NCBI RefSeq assembly: GCF_013409045.1
Contig: NZ_JACCBT010000001.1
Coordinates: 2,294,001 to 2,358,000, forward strand
From: Actinomadura citrea
GTDB taxonomy: Bacteria; Actinomycetota; Actinomycetes; Streptosporangiales; Streptosporangiaceae
Direction: 5' to 3'
Length of the DNA: 64,000 nucleotides
The notes beneath the pieces are model-generated. The model had not been told where the DNA came from and did no database searches. It worked only from the letters and a program-made list of their open reading frames with translations. The position numbers were made by a program, and so were the translations under genes. This document shows, piece by piece, positions 25,705 through 33,720 of this stretch (the stretch's first letter is position 1; each line of letters opens with the position of its first letter).

Positions 25705-26094
25705 ATGGCCGCAGATTTCGACGAGCCCGTGTTCGACGAGGACTTCGTCAGGAGCGCCGTCTTCACCGAGCCGTCCGCGCGCGAGCGCGCCCGCCCCCCG
25801 TCCCGGCGCGAGCGGCGGCGGTCGCGGCGCGCCGCGCGGCGGTCCGCCGGCCGGCGCTTCGCGCTGCGGCGCCGCGACCACGAGCCGAGCCCCCGGGCGG
25901 CGGTGCTCCAGGTGATCGGCGGCGTGCTGGTGCTGCTCGCGATCTCCTTCGCGCTCTGGTGGTGGAACTCCGCGCCACGCGACGAGCGCCCGGCCCGGCC
26001 GGTCGGCCCGACGGTCACGCGCTCCCCGGCGCCCGCCCCGACCCCGACGGCCCCGGAGAAGGACGCCCCGCCGACCGAGATCCCCGAGGTCTAG
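25705..26094 (+). CDS. Single-pass membrane protein with Arg-rich cytoplasmic and Pro-rich external parts
   Basis: 129 residues from the ATG at 25705 (CGGAGAG upstream). An acidic N-terminus (DEPVFDEDFV) leads into a strongly basic stretch (RRERRRSRRAARRSAGRR). One membrane helix follows (VIGGVLVLLAISFALWWW, about residues 72-90), then a 40-residue Pro/Thr-rich tail. Positive-inside topology places the tail outside. Proteins of this design are conserved in Streptomyces-like genomes without a known role. A weak 7-bp hairpin (26109-26129) lies between it and the convergent P450 gene. The function is not recognised. Confidence 0.7.
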   Translation: MAADFDEPVFDEDFVRSAVFTEPSARERARPPSRRERRRSRRAARRSAGRRFALRRRDHEPSPRAAVLQVIGGVLVLLAISFALWWWNSAPRDERPARPVGPTVTRSPAPAPTPTAPEKDAPPTEIPEV

Positions 26095-26108
26095 CCTCCA
26101 GGGCCGCC

Positions 26109-26129
26109 GGCCCGCGCCCTAGGCGGGCC
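26109..26129. terminator. Weak hairpin between convergent genes
   Basis: GGCCCGC-N7-GCGGGCC forms a 7-bp stem over the P450 stop codon. It is a modest candidate for a bidirectional terminator. Confidence 0.35.
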
Positions 26130-27294
26130 GCACGCGCAGCTCGGCGTACGACGGGACGAGGACGCGGCGGGCCGGGCGGCGGGAGACGACCCGGTACGGG
26201 CGGCCGGGGGACAGCAGCGTCTCCAGCATCCGGGCCACCTGGACGCGCGCGACGGCGGCGCCGAGGCACAGGTGGCGCCCGCCGCCGAACCACAGCTGCC
26301 GCGACTCGGGCACGTACGCGCGGCGGACGTCGAAGGGCCCGGCGGCGCCCGTCGCCCGGTAGGTCAGCAGCAGGACCCGGTCGCCCGCGCGGAGCCGCCG
26401 CCCGCCGACCGCCGCGTCCCGGGAGACGTGCCGCCCGATCACCGGCGCCGGGGCGGCGACGCGCAGCCCCTCGCGCACCGCGTTGTCCATGAGGGACGGG
26501 TCGTCCAGCAGCGCCCGCTGGCCCCCGGTGTCGTGCAGCAGGGCCGCGGTGCGGACGGTCCCGGACGCCCCGGTCTCCGTCCCGGCGATCACCAGCAGGG
26601 TCGCCAGGCCGCGGGCGAGCGGCAGGCCGAGGCCCATCTCCCGGCAGCGGCCGAGGAGGGTGCCGGTTCCGGCCGTCCGGTAGGCGTGCGGGACGCCGGC
26701 GGTGATCTCGTCGACGATCGCGCGGGCCCGCGCGACGACCGCCGGGTCGAGGGCGGTGGACGCGGCCGTGCCGAGCGCCAGCCGGGCGAGCCGCTCCCCG
26801 GCTCCGAAGAGCGTGCGGTAGGCGGCGTCGGCCCGGTCCGCGGGCAGGCCCAGCAGGTCGGCGACCATGCGTCCGGCCAGGACGCGGGCCGCGTCGGCGA
26901 CGTCGATGGCCGCCCCGGCGGCGAGGTGGGCGGCGAGCGCGGCGTGGGTCCGGCCCTGGGAACGCTCCACCAGGGTCCGCGCGGCGTCCTCGGTGAACAG
27001 GTCCCGGGCGCGGGTGCGGACCTCGGTGTGCGTCGCCCCGCCGAAGAACCGACCCATCTCCTCCCCGAACAGCTGCGTCCAGAGGTGGCCGACGCCGCCC
27101 TCGCCGTTCATGCCGAAGGCGGCGTGGTCGTTGAGGACCTGCCGCGCGAGGACGGGGTCGGTCACCACCCACCCGAGCCTCGGCACGCGGGTGATGGGGC
27201 CGGTGTGGCGCGCCGCCTCCAGGAGGGCGAACAGGCCGGGGTTCGCCGTCCACAGCAGCCGGGCCTCGTGCCGCGCCGCTCGTTCGGTCTTCAT
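26119..27294 (-). CDS. Cytochrome P450 facing the Ole-like operon
   Basis: 391 residues from the ATG at 27294; an upstream in-frame extension is possible because the ribosome site is poor. P450 features: I-helix LVIAGTETGASG, EXXR in REGLRVAAPAP, haem loop LWFGGGRHLCLGAAVARVQ. It is short for the family. It shares its N-terminal plan (GPITRVPRLGWVVTD, then ARVLAGRMVADLLGL) with the P450 inside the facing operon (29292-30461), so the two are paralogues. It lies back-to-back with that operon across 199 bases and probably shares its promoter region. Substrate unknown; the operon's lipid-like product is the natural candidate. Confidence 0.82.
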   Translation of the reverse strand: MKTERAARHEARLLWTANPGLFALLEAARHTGPITRVPRLGWVVTDPVLARQVLNDHAAFGMNGEGGVGHLWTQLFGEEMGRFFGGATHTEVRTRARDLFTEDAARTLVERSQGRTHAALAAHLAAGAAIDVADAARVLAGRMVADLLGLPADRADAAYRTLFGAGERLARLALGTAASTALDPAVVARARAIVDEITAGVPHAYRTAGTGTLLGRCREMGLGLPLARGLATLLVIAGTETGASGTVRTAALLHDTGGQRALLDDPSLMDNAVREGLRVAAPAPVIGRHVSRDAAVGGRRLRAGDRVLLLTYRATGAAGPFDVRRAYVPESRQLWFGGGRHLCLGAAVARVQVARMLETLLSPGRPYRVVSRRPARRVLVPSYAELRVRPA

Positions 27295-27493
27295 GCTGGT
27301 CACCCGCCGATTCTGGCGGTCCCGGAATACGGACGGAAACGCGATACCCCTCAAACCGGGCTAAGCGCCAGTACTCAGGCCGAACCGGGTACAACGCCCG
27401 GCCCGGGATGCGTAGGGTTCCTCTGACCGGGAGCGCCCGCGGCCGACGAGGCTGGCCGGACATCGAGCACGAGGAACCGGGGGACCCGAGCCC

Positions 27494-28495
27494 ATGAGAG
27501 CCCGCATCACCGCCGCCGCCGCGCACCTGCCGGACCGGACGGTCAGCAGCGCCGAGGTCGAGGCCCGCGTCGCGGCCGAGAGCGACGGGTACCGGCCGCA
27601 TCCCACGATCGTGGAGCGGATGACCGGCATCCGCGCCCGGCACGTCATGCGCGACGACGAGCAGGCGTCCGACCTCGCCGTCGCCGCGGCCCGCCGCGTC
27701 CTCGCCGACCGCGCGGTCGAGCCGGCCGGCCTGGACCTGCTGGTGTTCGGGTCGGCGTCGCAGGACCTCGTGGAGCCCGCGACCGCGCACATCGTCGCCG
27801 CCAAGCTCGGCGCGACCTGCCCGGTCTTCGACGTCAAGAACGCCTGCAACAGCTTCCTCAACGGCCTCCAGACGGCGGACGCGCTGATCCGCACCGGGCA
27901 GCACGAGCGCGTCCTGGTCTGCACGGGCGAGAGCCCGTCCCGCGCGATCCGCTGGAAGGTGCGCGACCGCGCCCAGTTCGTGGACGCGTTCGCCGGCTAC
28001 ACCCTCTCCGACGGCGGCGCCGCGATGCTCGTGGAGGCCGCCCCGGACGGCGGGATCTTCTACCGCGACTTCGCCGCCGTCTCCGGCGCCTGGCGGGTCG
28101 GGACGCTCCCGGGGGGCGGCTCGATGCACCCGCGCGACCCCGAGTTCACCTACTTCAGCGGGGACGGGCGCCGGCTGAAGGACGCCTTCCTGGCGACCGG
28201 CCCGGAGATCTTCACCACCGCGCTCGCCAAAACCGGGCTGACCTGGGACGACTTCGCGGTCGTCGGCGTCCACCAGGTCACGCTGCCGTACCTGGAGACG
28301 CTGCGCGCGATCCTCGGCGTCCCGCCCGACCGGCTCGTCGTCACGCTGCCCGACCACGGCAACGTCGCGTCCGCGAGCCTCCCCCTGCAGATCGCCACCG
28401 CCCTCGCCGAGGGGCGCTGCGGGCCCGGCGACCGGATCGCGCTGATCGGGCTCGCCGGCGGCGTCAGCCTCGGCGTCATGTTCGCGGAGCTGTGA
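27494..28495 (+). CDS. KAS III / OleA-like acyl-CoA condensing enzyme
   Basis: 333 residues of the thiolase fold. The catalytic triad is intact: C118 in KNACNSFLNGLQ, H260 in VGVHQVTLPY and N290 in HGNVASASLP. Unlike primary-metabolism FabH it sits in an operon with OleC-like and OleD-like genes. There the OleA role is head-to-head Claisen condensation of two acyl-CoAs to a 2-alkyl-3-ketoacid. The ATG at 27494 has only a weak GGGGAC before it. It is the first gene of a five-gene, tightly coupled operon. It could instead use a different starter or extender; the acyl chains are unknown. Confidence 0.8.
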   Translation: MRARITAAAAHLPDRTVSSAEVEARVAAESDGYRPHPTIVERMTGIRARHVMRDDEQASDLAVAAARRVLADRAVEPAGLDLLVFGSASQDLVEPATAHIVAAKLGATCPVFDVKNACNSFLNGLQTADALIRTGQHERVLVCTGESPSRAIRWKVRDRAQFVDAFAGYTLSDGGAAMLVEAAPDGGIFYRDFAAVSGAWRVGTLPGGGSMHPRDPEFTYFSGDGRRLKDAFLATGPEIFTTALAKTGLTWDDFAVVGVHQVTLPYLETLRAILGVPPDRLVVTLPDHGNVASASLPLQIATALAEGRCGPGDRIALIGLAGGVSLGVMFAEL

Positions 28496-28497
28496 CG

Positions 28498-29295
28498 ATG
28501 AGCCCGACGGACCCGATGCACCCGACGAACCCGACGGACCCGATGCACCTGTGGATCGTCGTCCCCGCCTACAACGAGGAGCGCTCGATCGGCGCGACGC
28601 TGCGCCGCCTCGCCGCGCAGACCGACACCGGCTTCACGCTCGTCGTGGTCGACAACGGCAGCACCGACGCGACCGCCACCGCCGTCAAGGAGTTCGCCGC
28701 GGGCACCGCGGCGTTCGACGTCCGGATCGTCCACGAGCCGGAGAAGGGGACGGGCGCCGCCGCCGACACCGGCGTCCGGCACGCGATCGGAGCGGGGGCC
28801 ACGCACGTCGCCCGCACCGACGCCGACTGCCTGCCCCATCGCGGCTGGGTGGCGGCGGTGAAGCGGGCCTTCGGCGAGGGGCTGGAGATGGTGTCGGGGC
28901 CGCTGCTGCCGCGCACCGACGAGTTCCCCCTGAAGCTCTGGGAGCGCCGCCTGCTGCCCGCCGTCATCGACCTCGCGGCCCTGTTCGGTCGGTTCCGCCC
29001 CGGCAACCAGGACCCGCTCTACCTCGGTCCGTACGTGATGATGCCGGGCTGCAACCTCGCGATCACCGCCGACCTGTACGAGCGGGCGGGCGGCTTCCCC
29101 CGCACCCGCATCGAGGACGTCCACGAGGACCGCGCCCTGGTCAACCGCGTCCGCTACGTGACCGACGCCTACGGGCTGCGCGAGGACGTCGTCGTGCACG
29201 GATCCGTGCGCAGGCTCCGCGCGTTCGGCCTCGTCAGGACGCTCGGCTGGTACGCCGACCACCGCTACCGGCCCGACGTCGTGGACATCCGGTGA
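28498..29295 (+). CDS. GT2-family glycosyltransferase
   Basis: 265 residues, GT-A fold: HLWIVVPAYNEERSIGATLR, VVVDNGSTDATAT, then ARTDADCLPHRGW with the DxD metal-binding triad, and RIEDVHEDRALVNR near the catalytic loop. No membrane helix is evident. The first 15 residues are a proline-rich repeat from a duplicated 20-base block, so translation may really begin at the ATG before HLWIVVP. It begins 2 bases after the condensing enzyme's stop and overlaps the next P450 start (GTGA). A glycosyltransferase is not part of the classical Ole pathway, so a glycosylated product is suggested. Confidence 0.85.
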   Translation: MSPTDPMHPTNPTDPMHLWIVVPAYNEERSIGATLRRLAAQTDTGFTLVVVDNGSTDATATAVKEFAAGTAAFDVRIVHEPEKGTGAAADTGVRHAIGAGATHVARTDADCLPHRGWVAAVKRAFGEGLEMVSGPLLPRTDEFPLKLWERRLLPAVIDLAALFGRFRPGNQDPLYLGPYVMMPGCNLAITADLYERAGGFPRTRIEDVHEDRALVNRVRYVTDAYGLREDVVVHGSVRRLRAFGLVRTLGWYADHRYRPDVVDIR

Positions 29296-30461
29296 ACTGG
29301 GAGAAGCGGCTCTACCTGACCGCGCACCCGGTCGCCTACCCGCTCCTGCGCGGCGTCGCGCGGCGCGGGCCCATCGTGCGCGTGCCCGGGGTCGGGGTGG
29401 TCGTGAACGACGCCGCCCTGGCCCGCGAGATCCTCATGGACGGCGAGACGTTCCGCAAGGACGGCCCCGGCTCGCCCGGCGAGCTGTGGACGCCCGTGCT
29501 CGGGCCGTCCGTCCTGCTCAACATGGAGGGCGACGCCCACCGCGCCCTCCGCCGCCGCCTGACCGACCTGTTCGTCCCGTCCTACACCGAGGCGCTGTGC
29601 GCCCGCGTGCTGGCCGAGCCGCTGGCCGCGCTGTCGGACCGCCTCGGACGCGGCGCGGCCGTCGACCTGGTGGACGCGGCGCGCGTCATGGCCGGGGCGG
29701 TGATAGGCGAGGTCATCGGGCTCGAAGGCGGCACCGAGGCCGCCTACCGGGACCTGTTCGAGCAGGGCGAGAAGATCGTCTCGATGGTGTCGCTGCGCAC
29801 GCGGCGGCTCTCCCCGTCCCAGGTCCGGCGCGCCCGCGCGGTGCTCGACCCGCTCGGCGACATCGCGGCGAAGTCCTACCTGGCGGGGGACGAGTCCACC
29901 GTCATGGGACGGATGCGGGCCCTCGGCCTGTCACGGGACGAGGCGCGGGGCGCCGCCGGCGCGTTCTTCCTGACCGGCACCGAGACCGTCGCCACGCTGC
30001 TGCCGCGCCTGATCGCCCTGCTCGCCGACCACGGTCAGCTCGACCGCGTCGCGGGGGACCCCGCCCTCCTCGACCGGGCCGTCGAGGAGGCGATGCGGGT
30101 CGCGACGCCGACGCCGGTCATGCTGCGCAGCGTGCACCGCCCGGCCGCGGTCGGGGGCACGGCGGTCCGCCCCGGCGACCGGGTGCTGATCGCCACGCAC
30201 AACTGCTGCCGCGCCCACGGCCCGTTCGACCTGGACCGCCCGCACCCGCCCGAGCTGCGCCGCCTGTGGTTCGGCGCCGGGCCGCACTTCTGCATCGGGT
30301 ACCCGCTGGCCCTGGCGCAGATCCGCCTGGTCGCCCGGACGCTGCTCGCCGCCGCGCCGCTCACGGTCACGCGCCGCGCCGCCGCCCGGAACGTGCTGAT
30401 CCCGACGTACCGCCACCTGGCCGTCCGGTCGGGACGATCCCCGAGAGCGAGGGCGGCATGA
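29292..30461 (+). CDS. Cytochrome P450 within the Ole-like operon
   Basis: 389 residues from the GTG at 29292, overlapping the previous stop. I-helix FFLTGTETVATLL, EXXR in EEAMRVATPTP, haem loop LWFGAGPHFCIGYPLALAQ. The N-terminus (TAHPVAYPLLRGVARRGPIV) and spacing resemble the divergent P450 at 26119-27294. Neither resembles the CYP125-like pair elsewhere in the window. Being coupled on both sides to biosynthetic genes, it probably tailors the condensed lipid, for example by hydroxylation before glycosylation. No ferredoxin gene is in this operon. Confidence 0.85.
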   Translation: MNWEKRLYLTAHPVAYPLLRGVARRGPIVRVPGVGVVVNDAALAREILMDGETFRKDGPGSPGELWTPVLGPSVLLNMEGDAHRALRRRLTDLFVPSYTEALCARVLAEPLAALSDRLGRGAAVDLVDAARVMAGAVIGEVIGLEGGTEAAYRDLFEQGEKIVSMVSLRTRRLSPSQVRRARAVLDPLGDIAAKSYLAGDESTVMGRMRALGLSRDEARGAAGAFFLTGTETVATLLPRLIALLADHGQLDRVAGDPALLDRAVEEAMRVATPTPVMLRSVHRPAAVGGTAVRPGDRVLIATHNCCRAHGPFDLDRPHPPELRRLWFGAGPHFCIGYPLALAQIRLVARTLLAAAPLTVTRRAAARNVLIPTYRHLAVRSGRSPRARAA

Positions 30462-31963
30462 CGCTCGTCCGGCGACTGCTCGACCAGGCGGCGCGGACGC
30501 CCGCCGCCGCCGCCCTGATCTCCGGGGACGGGACGGAGCTGACCTACGGCGACCTGCGGCGGCAGGTGCTCGCCGTCCGGCACGGGCTGCTGTCCGGCGG
30601 GCTCGCCCCGGGCGACGGCGTGCTGTTCTCGGTGCGCCCCTCACCGGAGTCGCTCGTCCTGGCGCTGGGCGTGGTCGCGGCCGGGGGAGTGGTCGTGTTC
30701 GCCGACCCGGGGGCCGGGCCGGAGATGTTCACCGCGCGGCTGCGGCTGGCCCGTCCCCGCTGGTCGGCGGCCGAGTCGGTGCTGTACGCGGGGAGCAGGC
30801 TCCGGCCCGTCCGGGCGTACGCGCGGCGGCGCGGGCTGCTCCTGCCGAACCTCGCCGACCTGCAGATCCCGGGCGAGGGCCCGATGCGGCACCTGCACGT
30901 CGGCCGCCGGCTGCCGGGCGTGCCCCGGGGCGCGCTGTCCTTCGCGCGCCTGGCCCGCGGCGACGCCCCCGAGCCGGATCGCGAGGCCGATCCGGACGCG
31001 CCCGCCGCCGTGATCTTCACGTCGGGGACGACGGCGGACCCCCGTGCGGTCGTCCACACGCAGGCGTCCCTGGCGGCGGCGCTCGACCTGTTCCGGTCCC
31101 GGCTGCCGCTCGGCCCGGGGGACGTCGTCCACACCGACCAGCTCATGCTCGGCCTGCCGACCCTGATCGCGGGCGCCCGCTGGTCGATGCCGCCGCTGTT
31201 CTGCGCCCCGGCCGACTTCGCGCGGCTGATGCGCGAGCGGCGGGCCACGCACACGTTCTGCGTCCCGGTCCACCTGGCCGAGATCCTGGACGCGTGCCGC
31301 GAGCTGCCGCCGTCCGTCCGGTACGTGCTGCTCGGCGCGGCGCCCGCGCCCGCGGCCGTCCTGCGGCGGGCGGTCGAGGCCGCCCCCGCCGCGGAGGTCC
31401 TGTCGGTGTACGCGATGACGGAGATCCTCCCCGTGGCGATCGCGTCGGCGCGGGAGAAGCTCGCGCACGCCGGGCCGGGCGACCTGCTCGGCGCGCCGCT
31501 GCCCGGCGTCGGCGCCCGCCTGGCGGACGACGGGGAACTGCTGCTGTCCGGCCCCAACCTCTGCCGCGGGTACCTCGGCGCGGATCCCGTCGCCGAGCTG
31601 CCGACCGGCGACCTCGCGCGCCTGGACGGCGGCCGCCTCGTCCTGACGGGACGCAAGAAGGACATGCTGATCCGCGGCAAGTTCAACCTCTACCCCGGCC
31701 TGTACGAGCCGTCGATCGCCGCGCTGCCCGGGGTGGCCGAGGCCGCCATCGTGGGCGTGCCGGACCCGCGGACCGGGGACGAGGAGGTCGTCCTGGCGGT
31801 GGTCGGCCCCGGCGACCTGCCCGACCGGCTGCGCCGCGCCCTCCCGGACGTCATCGACCACGACGCCCTCCCGGACCGCATCGTCGTCCTGGACGAGCTG
31901 CCCCGCTCCGGGCGCACCCGCAAGCTCGACCGGGCTCTGCTCCGCGAGCGGGTGACGCCATGA
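30458..31963 (+). CDS. OleC-like AMP-dependent ligase (beta-lactone synthetase type)
   Basis: 501 residues of the adenylate-forming superfamily. The A3 loop FTSGTTADPRAVVHT deviates from the usual TSGTTGxPKG (G to A, K to R). YAMTEILPVA matches the OleC-type ATE-LPV motif better than fatty-acid ligases. GRKKDMLIRGKFNLYP and a terminal RTRKLDRALL give the hinge and catalytic lysine. VVFADPGAGPEMF resembles the OleC DPGMG segment. OleC converts a 2-alkyl-3-hydroxyacid to a beta-lactone with ATP. The ATG overlaps the P450 stop, and the gene overlaps the reductase. A CoA-ligase activity remains possible. Confidence 0.8.
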   Translation: MTLVRRLLDQAARTPAAAALISGDGTELTYGDLRRQVLAVRHGLLSGGLAPGDGVLFSVRPSPESLVLALGVVAAGGVVVFADPGAGPEMFTARLRLARPRWSAAESVLYAGSRLRPVRAYARRRGLLLPNLADLQIPGEGPMRHLHVGRRLPGVPRGALSFARLARGDAPEPDREADPDAPAAVIFTSGTTADPRAVVHTQASLAAALDLFRSRLPLGPGDVVHTDQLMLGLPTLIAGARWSMPPLFCAPADFARLMRERRATHTFCVPVHLAEILDACRELPPSVRYVLLGAAPAPAAVLRRAVEAAPAAEVLSVYAMTEILPVAIASAREKLAHAGPGDLLGAPLPGVGARLADDGELLLSGPNLCRGYLGADPVAELPTGDLARLDGGRLVLTGRKKDMLIRGKFNLYPGLYEPSIAALPGVAEAAIVGVPDPRTGDEEVVLAVVGPGDLPDRLRRALPDVIDHDALPDRIVVLDELPRSGRTRKLDRALLRERVTP

Positions 31964-32898
31964 GGACCGCGGTGAGGATCGCGGTGACGGGAGCCTCGGG
32001 CTTCGTCGGCGGCGCGGTGTGCCGGGCGCTCGCGTCCGAGGGGACCGCCGTGCTCGCGTTCGGCCGCCGCCCGGCGGTGGCCTCCGGCCATGCGGGCGGC
32101 GCGCCCTACCGGTCCTGGGATCTGACCCGGGGTCCGATCCCGGACGCGCCCGCCGTGGACGCGGTCGTCCACTGCGCCGGCAGCGTCACCGACTGGGGGC
32201 CCGCCGCCGCCCTCTTCGCCGCCAACCTCACCGGCACCCGCAACGCCCTGGCGAGCTTCCCGGGAGCCCGGTTCGTGCACGTCAGCACGGCAAGCGTGTA
32301 CGACCCGTTCGCACCGAGCGTCATGGCGCGCGAGGACGAGGCCCCGGTGCGCCGCTACATGAACGCCTACGGCGCCTCGAAGGCCGCCGCCGAACGGGCC
32401 GCCGCCGACGCCGGCGCGATCGTCCTGCGCCCCCACGCGGTCTACGGGCCCGGCGACACGACGCTCCTGCCGCGCGTCCTCTCCGCCGTGCGGGGCCCGG
32501 TCCTGCCCGCCGTCGGGACCGGCCGCCAGCGCGTCAGCCTGACCTCGGTCGGGAACCTCGTCCAGGCCTGCGTCCTGGCCGCGACGGGTCCCGTGGCCTC
32601 CGGCGTCTTCAACGTCGCCGACGCCGCACCGGTCGAGATCGACGACGCGTTCCGCGCGATCCTGCGCGAGCGCGGCGTCCGGGCGCGGCCGGTGTACGTC
32701 CCGGCCCGCGCCGCCCGCCCGCTCGCCGCCGTCGCCGAGGGGGCGTTCCTGCTGGCCCGCCGTCCCGAACCGCCGCGCCTCACCCGCTACGCGATCAGCC
32801 ATCTCGCCCTGGAGCGCACCCTCGACACCACTGCCGCCCGGGAGTCCCTCGGCTATGCCCCGGCCCCGACGTCCTTCACCGGGGCCGCCGCCTGGTGA
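31960..32898 (+). CDS. OleD-like NAD(P)-dependent extended SDR reductase
   Basis: 312 residues. Rossmann motif IAVTGASGFVGGAVCRAL, serine/tyrosine/lysine site in VSTASVY and NAYGASKAAAERA (YxxxK). LRPHAVYGPGDTTLLPRV and PPRLTRYAISHLALERTLD are hallmarks of OleD and its 3-beta-hydroxysteroid-dehydrogenase-like relatives. OleD reduces the 2-alkyl-3-ketoacid made by OleA. The start codon overlaps the ligase stop (ATGA). Last gene of the operon; a new promoter begins 3 bases after its stop. Although 3-beta-HSD relatives act on sterols, the adjacent OleA/OleC-like genes favour the Ole role. Confidence 0.8.
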   Translation: MRTAVRIAVTGASGFVGGAVCRALASEGTAVLAFGRRPAVASGHAGGAPYRSWDLTRGPIPDAPAVDAVVHCAGSVTDWGPAAALFAANLTGTRNALASFPGARFVHVSTASVYDPFAPSVMAREDEAPVRRYMNAYGASKAAAERAAADAGAIVLRPHAVYGPGDTTLLPRVLSAVRGPVLPAVGTGRQRVSLTSVGNLVQACVLAATGPVASGVFNVADAAPVEIDDAFRAILRERGVRARPVYVPARAARPLAAVAEGAFLLARRPEPPRLTRYAISHLALERTLDTTAARESLGYAPAPTSFTGAAAW

Positions 32899-32900
32899 GC

Positions 32901-32945
32901 GTCAACCATGGGTTGACGATTGGCGATCGTCAACCTATGGTTGAC
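32901..32945 (+). promoter_or_regulatory. Leaderless promoter overlapped by two GTCAACC-N3-GGTTGAC operators
   Basis: Two palindromes, GTCAACCATGGGTTGAC (32901-32917) and GTCAACCTATGGTTGAC (32929-32945), lie 28 bp apart centre to centre. A -35 TTGACG (32913-32918) and -10 TATGGT (32936-32941) are separated by exactly 17 bp. The predicted start site falls on the ATG at 32948, so the transcript should be leaderless. Operator 1 overlaps the -35 and operator 2 covers the -10, the classic geometry for tight repression. Confidence 0.8.
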
Positions 32946-32947
32946 GC

Positions 32948-33682
32948 ATGACCGAACCCCAGCGGCCGCCCGTCCAGGTCCGCCTCGACGACCTGATCAA
33001 CGGCATCAAGAAGGTCCACACCGACACCCTCGAACAGCTGACCAGCGCGGTCCTCGCCGCCGAGCACCTCGGCGAGGTCGCCGACCACCTCATCGGCCAC
33101 TTCGTCGACCAGGCCCGCCGCTCCGGCGCGTCCTGGACGGAGATCGGCAAGAGCATGGGCGTCAGCAAGCAGGCGGCCCAGAAGCGCTTCGTCCCCAAGG
33201 GGGAGAAGCCCGATCTCGACCCCTCGCAGGGCTTCTCCCGCTACACCGATCGCGCCCGCAAGGTCGTCGTGGCCTCGATGAGCGAGGCCCGCGCCGCCGG
33301 CAACGCCGAGATCACCCCGGCCCACCTCGTCCTCGCCCTGCTCACCGAGCCCGAGGCGCTCGCCGCCAAGGCGATCCTCGCCCAGAACGTCCTGCTGGAC
33401 ACCCTCCGGCAGGCCGCCGCGGCGGCGCTGCCCCCGGACGCGGGAGAGGTCCCCGAGCTCATCCCCTTCGACCAGGACGCCAAGAAGGCCCTCGAACTGA
33501 CGTTCCGCGAGGCCCTGCGCCTCGGCCACAACTACGTCGGCACCGAGCACATCCTCCTCGCCCTGCTGGAGTTCGAGGACGGCGAGGGAATCCTCTCCGG
33601 CGCGGGCATCGAGAAGGCGGCCGCCGAGGCGAACATCACCGCCGCTCTGGAGGCCATCGCCGCCCGGACGGACACGCCGTGA
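32948..33682 (+). CDS. Clp N-domain protein with N-terminal helix-turn-helix
   Basis: 244 residues. Residues 1-85 include a likely HTH, ASWTEIGKSMGVSKQAAQKRF. Residues about 95-240 hold two Clp-N repeats (ITPAHLVLALLTEPEALAAK and VGTEHILLALLEFEDGEGIL), as in ClpC/ClpA. There is no ATPase domain, so it is not a chaperone itself. It may bind protein substrates or adaptor peptides and transmit the signal to DNA. No ribosome-binding site precedes the ATG, consistent with a leaderless message. The double palindrome over its own promoter makes autoregulation the simplest model (inference). Confidence 0.82.
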   Translation: MTEPQRPPVQVRLDDLINGIKKVHTDTLEQLTSAVLAAEHLGEVADHLIGHFVDQARRSGASWTEIGKSMGVSKQAAQKRFVPKGEKPDLDPSQGFSRYTDRARKVVVASMSEARAAGNAEITPAHLVLALLTEPEALAAKAILAQNVLLDTLRQAAAAALPPDAGEVPELIPFDQDAKKALELTFREALRLGHNYVGTEHILLALLEFEDGEGILSGAGIEKAAAEANITAALEAIAARTDTP

Positions 33683-33720
33683 GGCGATGAGTTCCGGGCC
33701 CGCGCACGGTCCACCCCTTC

